Part shown: positions 33,870-42,984 of the stretch, one piece after another | Numbering within the stretch: position 1 is the stretch's first letter | How the letters are laid out: the number at the start of each line of letters is the position of its first letter | Assembly (NCBI GenBank): GCA_964645005.1 | Contig: CAZXYS010000009.1 | Coordinates: forward strand, 48,221 to 112,220 | Direction: 5' to 3' | DNA: 64,000 bases | DNA from: CAZXYS01 sp964645005 | GTDB taxonomy: Bacteria > Bacteroidota > Ignavibacteria > Kapaibacteriales > UBA2268 | Program-made: the position numbers and the translations under genes | The notes under the pieces: generated by a model | Told to the model about the DNA's origin: nothing | Databases searched by the model: none | Seen by the model: the letters and a program-made list of their open reading frames with translations, nothing else

Positions 33870-35884
33870 TGGCGATCGTGCGGGAAATAGGGAGAATTGC
33901 AGCAGATGTGCCACACCTTAAGGGTGCGGCACATTTAAGAATATTAATTCTTTTCCTCTTCCCAATCTTATCCACCAAAGGCATTGCGGCAGAAGAGTCC
34001 AAAGACAGCATAAGCAAAGCATTCCCTTATATAGAGGTCAGCGCCGAGCGGATAATTTCCTCGCCGGCGCTGAAATACTCTGCTCTTACAACTATCGATA
34101 GAGAGAAGATCGAACGCACCGGCGCCTGGCAGGTACACGAAACTATTGAGAAAACGCCGGGCGTTTACATTAAAAATTACGGGGGACTGGGCGGCATCAA
34201 GACGATTTCGATGAGGGGGACTTCCGCCCAGCAGACCCTTGTCATGCTCGACGGCATGAAGCTGAATTCCACCCAGAGCGGGCTGGTCGATCTATCGACG
34301 CTGCCGGTCTCGCTTATAGAGAATATTGAAGTCGTCCGCGGAGGGAATTCCGCTCTGTACGGCGGCAATGCTATCGGCGGGATAGTAAATGTCAGGAGCA
34401 AGGATCCCGGCAGCGGCTATAAGCTTACCGGGAATCTGGATTACGGCTCATTCAATGAGAAATATATAGGCTTGTCAGGAGTGAAATCCTTTGACAAATC
34501 GCATATTTCCGCATTTGTGGATGTGGTCGAATCGGACGGCGATTATCCCTTCACCACACGCCAATACGGCGAAACGCAAGAATTAACACGACAAAACGCT
34601 GATTTCCTTAATGCTAATGTCTCGGTCGCAGGAAACTATAAGCCGGGAGATTGGAATATCAACGGCAGAGTTTTGGCGAGGATGACTGACAGAGGCACGC
34701 CCGGCGCGGTTGTGCAGGGATATATAGAATCGGCGGAAGCACGGCTCGAAGATCAGGAAGGGATTTTCATAGCTTCGGCGAAAAATCAGCTTAGCTCAAA
34801 ATCTTCATTTTTTCTTGGAATGATGGGAAAATTGCGAGCTATGCGCTTCCGCGATCCCAATTCTTTCGGGCTCGACGGCTATGAAGGGCTCGACAATCGC
34901 TATACAAATCGTGAAATGCAATTCACCGGCAGATACAGACGAAAAATTTCCTTATTCAATATCGAAGCAGGGTTGGAAGGGAACTTCGCCGATTTGAAAG
35001 GCGGCATGCTGCAACCGGAATTGAGCGATTACGTGAAGCGAAGCGCAGGCGCCGTATATGGCAGAACAGAGGCGGAATTTGATCCGCTATCACTTCAGGC
35101 TGGGCTGCGATATGACATGATTTCGGATGCAGGCAATGCGCTCTCGCCAATGGCGGGTGTGTATTACTCGCCGGAAGCGCTGCCAGCCAATTTCAAGCTG
35201 AACTGGTCATACAATTTCCGTCCGCCCAGCTTCAACGAGATGTATTATCTGAATTACGGTACGGCAGACCTCAAGCCGGAGCGCTCTCAATCACTGAATG
35301 CAGGGGTCAATGTTACGCCTTTCGATTTCCTAACAGTGGATCTGAGCGGTTTTCTTATTAGTACAGAAGATGGTATCGTTTCAGTTCCTAAAAGCCCTGT
35401 TACGTGGTCGGCGGAGAATCTTGGCGAGATATATTCGCGGGGCATTGAAGTAAACGGCAGGGCGGAACTTAACCTGTGGAAATTGAAAATCGCCGCCGAT
35501 CTCTCTTACACCCTGCAGAAAGTCACCGATGAAAGCGACGGCTCAATCACAAAAGGAAAGCTTGTTGTTTACCAACCGCAGGAGATATTAGCAGGGAATT
35601 TAATTCTCGATACTGGAATTTTCACTATCGGCGGGAATTTCAACTATTCCGGCTTTCGCTATTATCTGCCTGATAATTCTTATGGCTCGCTGCTGCCGGA
35701 ATATGCGATAGTAAATTTGCACGCAGAGAAAGACTTTGACACTGATCTCTTTGCATTCACTTTAAGATTTGACATCAAAAATTTGTTCGATGAAAGATAT
35801 TCCGTTATTCGCAATTATCCAATGCCCGGCAGACTCTATCGCGCGGGCGTTTCCGTAGAAATCGGAGGAAGTTCAGATGAATAG
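33869..35884 (+). CDS. btuB: TonB-dependent receptor, BtuB-like (vitamin B12 uptake)
   Basis: The 671-aa frame has a TonB plug domain (about 65–170: GVYIKNYGGLGGIKTISMRG, MLDGMKLNS, IEVVRGGNSALYGGNAIGGIVNV) and a 22-strand-type barrel ending in an aromatic strand (AGVSVEIGG). The riboswitch upstream and the neighbouring surface proteins support cobalamin as ligand. The TAATG start overlaps the previous gene's stop. The first 40 codons are odd: a dispersed hairpin repeat (33906–33930) is read in frame before the hydrophobic export signal (ILILFLFPILSTKGIAA). The true start could be GTG 33908. No other start lies between the hairpin and the signal. Confidence 0.88.
   Translation: MAIVREIGRIAADVPHLKGAAHLRILILFLFPILSTKGIAAEESKDSISKAFPYIEVSAERIISSPALKYSALTTIDREKIERTGAWQVHETIEKTPGVYIKNYGGLGGIKTISMRGTSAQQTLVMLDGMKLNSTQSGLVDLSTLPVSLIENIEVVRGGNSALYGGNAIGGIVNVRSKDPGSGYKLTGNLDYGSFNEKYIGLSGVKSFDKSHISAFVDVVESDGDYPFTTRQYGETQELTRQNADFLNANVSVAGNYKPGDWNINGRVLARMTDRGTPGAVVQGYIESAEARLEDQEGIFIASAKNQLSSKSSFFLGMMGKLRAMRFRDPNSFGLDGYEGLDNRYTNREMQFTGRYRRKISLFNIEAGLEGNFADLKGGMLQPELSDYVKRSAGAVYGRTEAEFDPLSLQAGLRYDMISDAGNALSPMAGVYYSPEALPANFKLNWSYNFRPPSFNEMYYLNYGTADLKPERSQSLNAGVNVTPFDFLTVDLSGFLISTEDGIVSVPKSPVTWSAENLGEIYSRGIEVNGRAELNLWKLKIAADLSYTLQKVTDESDGSITKGKLVVYQPQEILAGNLILDTGIFTIGGNFNYSGFRYYLPDNSYGSLLPEYAIVNLHAEKDFDTDLFAFTLRFDIKNLFDERYSVIRNYPMPGRLYRAGVSVEIGGSSDE
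33906..33930. repeat. Dispersed hairpin repeat (copy 2) inside the receptor ORF
   Basis: GTGCCACACC pairs with GGTGCGGCAC with one mismatch over a TTAAG loop. The left arm and flank CAGATGTGCCACACCT match the copy at 665–680. It is translated as about 8 residues ahead of the signal peptide of the TonB receptor. Confidence 0.6.
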
Positions 35885-36779
35885 AATGATTTTAATTTTA
35901 ATAACAAATTTTGTCTTTTGCAGCATATTAAACGCACAAACAACCAACGGCACCATAGACACTGTCTATTCCTTCACACCCGGCGAAGGGCAAAACACGG
36001 GGCAGGCGCCGGAATACTTCCCAGAGAATATCTTCGGACTTCCGGACAGCGCCGCTTCGGAGAATGTACCCGCTGCTTCAGCTGAGAAAATTGTATCTCT
36101 CGGATTGGACGGCGAGATTATAGTCGGTTTCAAGGATTATGAAATTATCGACCGCCCCGGCGCCGATTTCACAATATTCGAGAATGCTTTCCTGAATCCA
36201 ATAACCCAGAAAATCTTCGCCGAACCCGCAAAAGTAGCTGTCAGCAGCGACGGCGTGAATTTCGTGGAATTCCCCTTTGATTCGGCGAGTCTGGAGGGCT
36301 GCGCAGGTGTAATGCCGACTTACGGCGGCGCCGATCCATTCAATCCGTCGGTAAGCGGCGGCGACAGTTTCGATCTGGCGGATGTAGGGATGGATAAGAT
36401 CACCCACATCAGGATAACCGACATCTGCCGGATGATCCTCGACAATCCCGATCATGAGTATTACGACGCGGTTATCAGCGGATTCGATCTGGACGCCGTG
36501 GCGGGATTACATTTGGAAGAAAGAAGCGCCAGCGCTGTCGATGATAAATTCAATAATAATTTTGATATAAAAATATCAAATAATTATTTGTCGGTAGAAA
36601 CGCATAAGTCATACATTTATAATAATTTACTACTGTGCAATATTAGCGGAAATATTTTAGATAATTTAAATTTTAATAATGAAATTCAAGTAGATTTGAG
36701 CGGGCTCGCTGCGGGCGCTTATTTCATTATTATTAAAAATGATAAAGGTATAATTTTTAAGAAGTTTATTAAAGAATAA
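35877..36779 (+). CDS. Cell-surface protein of the B12 operon with type IX sorting domain
   Basis: The 300-aa protein overlaps the receptor gene by 8 bp. A signal peptide (residues 1–19, cleavage after LNAQ) precedes a domain with GQAPEYFPENIFGLPDS, GADFTIFENAFLN, VAVSSDGVNFVEFPFD, GGDSFDLADVGMDKITHIRITD and SGFDLDAVAGLH. This is a recurring surface-protein family I associate with B12-receptor loci in several phyla. The last 70 residues form a sorting domain with a markedly AT-rich coding sequence. A role as a surface cobalamin-binding accessory is inferred from context, since no ligand residues are known to me. Confidence 0.75.
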   Translation: MNRMILILITNFVFCSILNAQTTNGTIDTVYSFTPGEGQNTGQAPEYFPENIFGLPDSAASENVPAASAEKIVSLGLDGEIIVGFKDYEIIDRPGADFTIFENAFLNPITQKIFAEPAKVAVSSDGVNFVEFPFDSASLEGCAGVMPTYGGADPFNPSVSGGDSFDLADVGMDKITHIRITDICRMILDNPDHEYYDAVISGFDLDAVAGLHLEERSASAVDDKFNNNFDIKISNNYLSVETHKSYIYNNLLLCNISGNILDNLNFNNEIQVDLSGLAAGAYFIIIKNDKGIIFKKFIKE

Positions 36780-36788
36780 TATATTTCG

Positions 36789-36931
36789 GGGGTGTCCCAA
36801 AATTCAGAGAATGTCATTCCTGCGAATGTCTTTAGATCCTGCTTTAGCAGGGCAGGAATCTGATGAATACTGGATTCTTCGCTGCGTTCAGACTGACGTT
36901 CCCAAAATTTTCTTACTTCTGGGACAGCCCC
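36789..36931. mobile_element. MITE-like element, copy A (about 143 bp)
   Basis: Imperfect terminal inverted repeats GGGGNTGTCCCA(A/G)AA at both ends match at about 18 of 24 positions. The right arm is nearly identical to the right arm of copy B (50463–50578), and the pattern recurs at 53093–53245. The interior carries the 45-nt repeat shared with 19336–19380. No coding capacity is present. Confidence 0.6.
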
Positions 36932-36988
36932 GATTAATGGGTGGTTAAACCCGGAATTTTCATTAAATATGTACATTTATTTGTAATC

Positions 36989-37066
36989 ACTTGCAACAGC
37001 ATGCTTTAGCTTGCTAATGATTCGAAGTTTTTCAGATCCTTTACAAAGTGCTAAAGCACTTTGTTG
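36989..37066 (+). repeat. Dispersed REP-like repeat, copy 1 (about 78 nt)
   Basis: It contains the perfect hairpin CAAAGTGC-TAAA-GCACTTTG (37044–37063) and an upstream CATGCTTTAGCTTGCT segment. The reverse complement of 42867–42947 aligns along the full length, and 53250–53298 aligns with the 3' half. It sits just before the BtuG-like lipoprotein gene. Confidence 0.7.
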
Positions 37067-37141
37067 CTAATACTTACAAGCAAAATCAACTTTTCTAATG
37101 CAATATTTGGGTTAAATCATTCAAAACGTACAAGATTCCTT

Positions 37142-38218
37142 ATGAAACATCAAACTCTAATAATTATATTTTTAATTTTCCTCACTTCCTGCATCTCGCC
37201 GCCGTCAGAGCCGGAAGATAACGGCGCGTCACAGACAGGCGACAACGGCGTCTTTATACTCTGCGAAGGCATCTGGAAGCAGAATAATTCATCTCTCTCT
37301 TACTATGACCGCGAATCCGGCAAAATGACAAACGATTTTTACAAGAAAATGAATCCCGGATTGAATCTTGGCGACCTTGCCAATGACCTCGCTATCAAGG
37401 GGGATACTGCTTTCATAGCTGTATCCACTTCGAAAACTATAGAATTATTCCGCATTTCAACAGGTAAATCGCTTGATAGGATAGTCCTGCATGGACATCA
37501 TCAGCCGCGGGAATTGTGTATTGTCGGCGACCGCGCTTATGTTACCGATCTCTATGACTCATCAGTTACTGCCTTCAATACGAAAAGTATGACGATTACG
37601 AATCGCGGGCGTGTAGGATCTGCCCCGGAGGGCATTGCCGCCCACGACGATTACCTGTACGTCGCAAATTCCGGCTATGGCGACTACCTTGCCGACCGCC
37701 CGAAAGCGGGGACAATATCCGTTCTCGACCTCAATAGTAGATTGAGGGAAAAAAAGCTGCTCGAAGCAGGACCGAACGTCACCGAATTGCAGGTCAATCC
37801 GCTGAATGGCAGACTATATGCACTGTATCTGCACCTTCCCTCGAAGGAAGATTCCCTCGGCGGCATTGTGGAATATGATGCGAGCAGTCATACCGAACTG
37901 CGCCGCTGGCACCTGGATGCCAAAGCCATGCAGTTGTCCGTCACCGGCGACACACTATTCTTTTTCCACGATAATGATCTGGCAATGCTCGATCTGCGGC
38001 AGCAATCGCCCACACCCAAAAAGCTCATCGACAATCCAAATAACAACGAGATCTGGTATTCACTCGGCGTCGACCCCGACGGCAGACATCTCTGGATCGG
38101 CAGCGCCATGAATTACCAGGTGCACGGTGAAGTTTATATGTATGATTTGAATGATCTATTAAGCCCTGAGAAGACTTTTAAGGTGGGTATAAATCCGGGA
38201 ACAATAAGATTCTTTTGA
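37142..38218 (+). CDS. BtuG-like lipoprotein, YncE-type beta-propeller
   Basis: ATG 37142 gives a lipoprotein signal (IIIFLIFLTSC, lipidated Cys about residue 17); an earlier ATG upstream has no such signal. The 358-aa mature protein is a repeated beta-sheet propeller: GVFILCEGIWKQNNSSLSYY, KTIELFRISTGKSLDRIVLHG, YVTDLYDSSVTAFNTKSM, YVANSGYGDYL and HLWIGSAMNYQ. In gut Bacteroides the BtuG propeller lipoprotein captures B12 at the surface and passes it to BtuB. The same neighbourhood here makes that role likely. A 362-bp gap with repeats separates it from the riboswitch operon, so its regulation by B12 is uncertain. Confidence 0.78.
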   Translation: MKHQTLIIIFLIFLTSCISPPSEPEDNGASQTGDNGVFILCEGIWKQNNSSLSYYDRESGKMTNDFYKKMNPGLNLGDLANDLAIKGDTAFIAVSTSKTIELFRISTGKSLDRIVLHGHHQPRELCIVGDRAYVTDLYDSSVTAFNTKSMTITNRGRVGSAPEGIAAHDDYLYVANSGYGDYLADRPKAGTISVLDLNSRLREKKLLEAGPNVTELQVNPLNGRLYALYLHLPSKEDSLGGIVEYDASSHTELRRWHLDAKAMQLSVTGDTLFFFHDNDLAMLDLRQQSPTPKKLIDNPNNNEIWYSLGVDPDGRHLWIGSAMNYQVHGEVYMYDLNDLLSPEKTFKVGINPGTIRFF

Positions 38219-38503
38219 AATGACCTATCCCTTCAACCTGAACTTTATCGGTATAGTTACCCCGCAGTTCAGAATCTTAGCTTTATAAATTGTTTTTCGA
38301 AAATTCCTAAATCACAATACAATTTCAAATAATAAATAATTATATAAACTGTAAAAGTTTGGTGAGTTAAAAGTTTTATAGCATAAACGGTTACAGATAC
38401 CATATTTTCAAAAGTTTTTTACCGGTTTTTTAATTTTGTTTGTATATTGTAATTTGTGTGATTGTAGATTGTAAATTATTTGGATATAAATTTTAGTGAT
38501 ACT

Positions 38504-39838
38504 ATGAGCGAACAACAACCGAAATTGCTGCTGCCCGATATTCCCGACCTTCATAAGATAGATGTTTATATCAAAAATGGCGGGTACGAGACTTTTCGCA
38601 AGGCTCTTAAAATGCAGCCGGAAGAAGTGACCGAGGAAGTAAAGAAATCCGGGCTGCGTGGCCGCGGCGGTGCGGCTTTTCCGACGGGGCTGAAATGGTC
38701 ATTTATGCCGAAGGATAATGAAAAACCGAAGTATCTGGCGGTAAACGGCGATGAATCCGAACCGGGCTCGTTTAAGGACAGGCAGATTTTTGAGTTTAAT
38801 CCTCACCAACTTATCGAAGGAACATTGATATCCTGTTATGCGATGGGATGCGGCGCAGCATATCTTTATATTAGAGGTGAATACCATAGATGGATAAATC
38901 TGATGCAAAAAGCTATCGATGATGCATACGAACGCGGCTTCATCGGGGAAAAAATGAAAGAAACGCTGGGAACTGATTTTAAAACGGAATTTTACATACA
39001 TAAGGGCGCAGGAGCCTATATCTGCGGTGAGGAAACCTCGCTAATGACTTCGATTGAAGGATATCGCGGCTATCCTCGCTATAAGCCGCCGTTCCCCGCA
39101 CAGTACGGTTTGTGGGGAATGCCAACAACGGTGAATAATGTCGAGACCATTTCGGCAGTGGTACCGATTATAAAAGACGGAGGCGAAACTTATTCGCAGA
39201 TCGGTGCGGAAGGTCACCCGGGTACGCTGCTGTACGGCATTAGCGGTCATGTGAATAAGCCGGGTGTATTCGAGCTGCCGACGGGTGTGCTGCTGACAGA
39301 TCTGATATATAAATACTGCGAAGGGGTTCCGAATAACAAGGGGATTAAAGGTGTAATACCCGGCGGTTCGTCGATGCCGCCGTTGCGTGGCGATGAGCTC
39401 GAAGGGGTGAAAATGGACGAGGAATCGCTGAAAAAGATCGGAACACATATTGGTACTGGCGGCGTCATGGTAATGGATGAGGACACTGACGTTGTTAAAG
39501 TGACACTGCGGATAGCGCATTTCTACCACCATGAGTCGTGCGGTCAGTGTACGCCATGCCGCGAAGGCTGCGGCTGGATGGAGAAGGTATTGACACGCGT
39601 GGCACATGGCGACGCTACCTCGAAAGACCTCGATCTGCTTGTAACTATCGCTAACAATATCGAAGGTAATACTATCTGCGCACTGGGGGATGCGGCGGCG
39701 TGGCCTGTGCGCGGATTCATCAATAAGTTCCGTGAGGACTTCGAGAAAGCGGTAAAAGAGAAGCGTACGTTCCGGGCGCCGAATGTGGTGCATGGTCGCA
39801 GAGCGACGGCGGAGCAGCTGACGTATCAGGAGTCTTAA
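38504..39838 (+). CDS. nuoF: NADH-quinone oxidoreductase subunit F (NuoF)
   Basis: ATG 38504 (MSEQQPKLLLPD) is used rather than TTG 38480. The 444-aa protein binds FMN, NADH and one [4Fe-4S] cluster in the complex I peripheral arm. Visible are GLRGRGGAAFPTGLKW, NGDESEPGSFKDR, GAGAYICGEETSL, and the cluster motif ESCGQCTPCREG with a distal Cys in GNTICALGDAA. It stands alone here, with no nuoE or nuoG beside it, so the rest of complex I is elsewhere or this copy serves another NADH-linked complex. Confidence 0.93.
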   Translation: MSEQQPKLLLPDIPDLHKIDVYIKNGGYETFRKALKMQPEEVTEEVKKSGLRGRGGAAFPTGLKWSFMPKDNEKPKYLAVNGDESEPGSFKDRQIFEFNPHQLIEGTLISCYAMGCGAAYLYIRGEYHRWINLMQKAIDDAYERGFIGEKMKETLGTDFKTEFYIHKGAGAYICGEETSLMTSIEGYRGYPRYKPPFPAQYGLWGMPTTVNNVETISAVVPIIKDGGETYSQIGAEGHPGTLLYGISGHVNKPGVFELPTGVLLTDLIYKYCEGVPNNKGIKGVIPGGSSMPPLRGDELEGVKMDEESLKKIGTHIGTGGVMVMDEDTDVVKVTLRIAHFYHHESCGQCTPCREGCGWMEKVLTRVAHGDATSKDLDLLVTIANNIEGNTICALGDAAAWPVRGFINKFREDFEKAVKEKRTFRAPNVVHGRRATAEQLTYQES

Positions 39839-39935
39839 GGTTAACGGCTAATGGCAAACGGTTAACAGTCGAAGAATAAGAATTTTTGATAGATTGTGCG
39901 TCCGTCAAAGTTATGGCGGGCGTTATAATTTAAAT

Positions 39936-40100
39936 CTAATCAACAGATACTAAATACCCTTTTACTGCTTTTTCTGCAGCCTGCCGACAATGATAAATTG
40001 CTGTATCCGGAACCTTATCACTACCACTGGCAAGCTTTTTGGCTGAGTTCAATTCATTTGCAGCCTTTTTCATCCACGACATTTTCTGATTTAGTTGCAT
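39936..40100 (-). pseudogene. HEPN-domain remnant (54 codons)
   Basis: Read from ATG 40100 to TAG at 39936–39938. Residues 11–50 (KKAANELNSAKKLASGSDKV…AIYHCRQAAEKAVKGYL) match the first half of a HEPN domain, including the RQAAEKAVKGYL helix. A complete HEPN domain is about 120 residues and carries an Rx4-6H motif in its second half, which is missing here. Neither the remaining frames to 39839 nor a partner nucleotidyltransferase gene were seen. It is therefore probably a decayed relic of a MNT/HEPN-type locus, though a short expressed protein cannot be excluded. Confidence 0.5.
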
Positions 40101-40146
40101 AACTTTAATTTAAATAAAAAGTACTACATGTCCAATTGAAAAGCTC

Positions 40147-41184
40147 TCAATTCTTTTTCTTCTTCATTTTAGGGGCTCTTAGAGCAGTAGGATTCACTTT
40201 AAATGTAAGATTGCCGAAATCGCCGATACCGGCTTCTTCCAGCTTCTTTTCGGCTATAAAGCCAATCATAGCTCCGTTATCCACACAGTACAGGAGATCA
40301 GGTATGGAGACATGGAAGTTATGTGTTTTGGCTGTCTGTTCTATCCTGCTGCGTAAGTAAGAGTTTGCCGATACTCCTCCGGCAATGGAAATGTTTTTTA
40401 TACCGTGGTCAATTGCAGCATTCACGGTCTTCTTTACCAGAACGTCAACGATCGCTGCCTGAGCGGAAGCGCATAGATCGGGCAGCTTTTCTTCAGGTAA
40501 ACCATCAGGGAAATTTTTGCTGAGAAAATAGCGAACGGAAGTCTTCAAACCGCTGAAACTGAAATCATAATTTTTATAATCTATCATTCCTCGCGGAAAA
40601 TCATAAGCTGTGGGATTGCCCTTTCGCGCATAATTGTCTATTTCCGGTCCCCCGGGATATGGAAGTCCCAGAAGAGAAGCTGTCTTGTCAAAGGCTTCGC
40701 CGGCGGCATCATCACGCGTCAAACCAAGAATTTCATATTCCGAATATGACTTTACGAGGAAGAGTGCAGTATGCCCTCCGCTGACAACCAGCGTAATGAA
40801 CGGAAATCCAAATTTCTTGTCTTCAAGGCAGCCTGAGTAAATATGCCCCTCGATATGATTTACCGGAATTAGCGGCAGTCCATACTTGATGGCTAATCCT
40901 TTAGCAAAATTGGAACCGACAATAAGCGAGCCGACCAGCCCCGGTTCGGAAGTTACCGCAAGAGCATCCAAATCTGTAGCATCAAGTTTAGCTTCTTCGA
41001 GTGCTTCGCTAACTATTGTGGAAATTATCTGAATATGGGCACGCGATGCAAGCTCCGGAACTATGCCGCTATATTTCCTGTGTATATATTGTGAAGAGAT
41101 AATATTGCTCAAGGCAGCCCCGTTACTTATAACAGCAGCGGAGGTATCATCACACGAGGTCTCTATGGCTAATATACCGGACAT
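40147..41184 (-). CDS. tsaD: tRNA N6-adenosine threonylcarbamoyltransferase TsaD
   Basis: The 345-aa ASKHA-fold enzyme transfers threonylcarbamoyl to A37 of ANN-decoding tRNAs. Visible are ILAIETSCDDTSAAV at the start, the metal-binding NHIEGH motif (H110, H114), VSGGHTALFLV, DDAAGEAFDKTASLLGLPYPGGP and IAGGVSANSYLR. Length is normal. It is a single essential housekeeping gene, divergent from the lipoprotein at 41505. Confidence 0.95.
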   Translation of the reverse strand: MSGILAIETSCDDTSAAVISNGAALSNIISSQYIHRKYSGIVPELASRAHIQIISTIVSEALEEAKLDATDLDALAVTSEPGLVGSLIVGSNFAKGLAIKYGLPLIPVNHIEGHIYSGCLEDKKFGFPFITLVVSGGHTALFLVKSYSEYEILGLTRDDAAGEAFDKTASLLGLPYPGGPEIDNYARKGNPTAYDFPRGMIDYKNYDFSFSGLKTSVRYFLSKNFPDGLPEEKLPDLCASAQAAIVDVLVKKTVNAAIDHGIKNISIAGGVSANSYLRSRIEQTAKTHNFHVSIPDLLYCVDNGAMIGFIAEKKLEEAGIGDFGNLTFKVNPTALRAPKMKKKKN

Positions 41185-41504
41185 TATTGTTTGCTAAAAT
41201 TATTAATAAATATTTATAATTTTATACGAACGTAACAAGATGTTTTTCATTAGTAAATTGTGTTAATAATTATCGCTGTCTTGAAATAAAATTAAATATT
41301 TCCAAAATTCTAATTCACAAATTTATTATATTTATTTATGAGATTTAGTGACTATTTTAAATAACTATCAAGGAAGGAAACTTATATTTCAAGCCATAAT
41401 ATTGATTAAGAAATATTTTTAAATGGCTCTATCTGCTCATAACCGGTTAAAAACTATGAATACATTACAATTAATTGTTTGATAATAATTTTGAGGAAAT
41501 TATA
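41185..41504. other. AT-rich divergent intergenic region
   Basis: No gene or strong dyad is visible in this 320-bp stretch between leftward tsaD and the rightward lipoprotein gene. Composition is strongly A+T. It should hold both promoters, but I see no unambiguous TTG/TAnnTTTG pair. Confidence 0.4.
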
Positions 41505-42788
41505 ATGAGAAGGTTATCAATCCAAACATATCTGTTATTTATTATATCATTGATCATTCTTACTAATTGCGGTGATAACTCAAGCGAGCCATCTAAAAAA
41601 TCAAACTGGTACGATGATGTTAAATTCGACGTTGACTGGTACGATGATTCATACACTTTCAACGTCGACTGGACAAAAAACACGATATATTTCGATAGCA
41701 GTGAAACTTCAGCTTTACTCAATATCGATAAAGAAAATCAAATCTATACATTTGATGCAGAAGATGAAGAAGCTGCTACTCTTGCTGTGGGAGATATTTT
41801 TGTCGTGTACAAAAAAGCTCTGAGGAAGGTTAAAAATGTGAGTAAAGTTGGGAATGAGATTAAGGTGGACACTGAGGATGCCCTGTTAGTGGAAGCCATT
41901 GAGAATGGCACTATTGGCTGGGATGCAGGTATAGATTTCCAAAATCCGCCTGCTGTCAATATTAAAAAAGGTGACGAGGATATTATTCTGACTCCTGCGG
42001 ATAATAACTTTAAATTCAAACAGAAGTTTGGCGATTATGAATATACTCTTGAAATGGAGTTTCTGGGTGACAAATCCAAAGTTAACTGTTCTGTGGAAAA
42101 AACCATCGCCGGTGCGTTGAAAGGTAAGTTCGAATTAGAAGGTATGATCAGTAAATTCCGAGCAAAAAATAATTTGAAAATCGAAAGCCAAAAGATCACA
42201 AACATGGATTATCTGAATGATGATCTGAATGGCGCTTTGACTGCATCGCTGGTTGTAACAGCTTCCGGGACGGATATGGTAAAATTATTCGAATTACCTG
42301 TAACGATATTGAAGTATCCTCTCCCCTGCCCTATACCTGCTGCCCTTGATCTAAGAATCGTATTTGATATTAGGGGTAGTGTTCCGGCTGGTGGTTCCTC
42401 GCGAGTCTCAGCTAATTTTAAATACAACTCTTCGACTGGTTTCAAATATGATGGGATAGATGTAAATGTTAATGGAAAAGCAGGAACTTACGAAATAAAA
42501 GACAATGTTACGGAGACAGGCGCTCCCGGCGCTATTGCCGCCAATTTCGGAATTGGCTTCCCACGCTTAGCTCTTTCCATTGGCAATGAAAACATAGTTC
42601 CATGGATTCATACTGCCTTTGTCATCGGCGGCTCTTACACTGTATATCCGGCATGCCAGACTGCTGACGCTTCATTTATAGGAGCATACGGTATTGATAT
42701 TAATATTACCAAAGCAATTAATATCTCTAAAGAATATACACTCTGGAATATGCAAAAAGAACTGCTCCGATCCGGAGATTGCGATTAG
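41505..42788 (+). CDS. Lipoprotein of unknown function (427 aa)
   Basis: ATG 41505 follows a GAGG box and gives a clean lipoprotein signal (YLLFIISLIILTNCGDN, lipidated Cys about residue 22); the in-frame ATG at 41475 would bury it. The mature N-terminus has a duplicated WYDDxKFDVDW/WYDDSYTFNVDW motif. The rest is beta-rich with no recognised domain and only a few Cys near the end. The gene is not obviously linked to neighbours. Other annotators would likely call it a hypothetical lipoprotein. Confidence 0.7.
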   Translation: MRRLSIQTYLLFIISLIILTNCGDNSSEPSKKSNWYDDVKFDVDWYDDSYTFNVDWTKNTIYFDSSETSALLNIDKENQIYTFDAEDEEAATLAVGDIFVVYKKALRKVKNVSKVGNEIKVDTEDALLVEAIENGTIGWDAGIDFQNPPAVNIKKGDEDIILTPADNNFKFKQKFGDYEYTLEMEFLGDKSKVNCSVEKTIAGALKGKFELEGMISKFRAKNNLKIESQKITNMDYLNDDLNGALTASLVVTASGTDMVKLFELPVTILKYPLPCPIPAALDLRIVFDIRGSVPAGGSSRVSANFKYNSSTGFKYDGIDVNVNGKAGTYEIKDNVTETGAPGAIAANFGIGFPRLALSIGNENIVPWIHTAFVIGGSYTVYPACQTADASFIGAYGIDINITKAINISKEYTLWNMQKELLRSGDCD

Positions 42789-42866
42789 ATAGTATTTTAT
42801 ATTATTGCGGGCTGAACTATTTATCCCAAAAAATTCATTAGAATTTTGAATTTACTGTAAACTTAT

Positions 42867-42947
42867 GTAATAAAGTGCTTTAGCTCTTTGCAAATGGTCT
42901 GAAAAACTTAGAATTAGCAGCAAGCTAAAGTTCGCTGCTGCAATTGT
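42867..42947 (-). repeat. Dispersed REP-like repeat, copy 2
   Basis: Minus-strand copy of 36989–37066. It has a TTGCAGCAGC start, an AGTTTTTCAGA centre and a hairpin AAAGAGC-TAAA-GCACTTT with one mismatch. It lies between the convergent lipoprotein and egtD genes. Confidence 0.65.
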
Positions 42948-42984
42948 TTCCAAAAATTTATATTGTATAATGCAATATTTGGGT

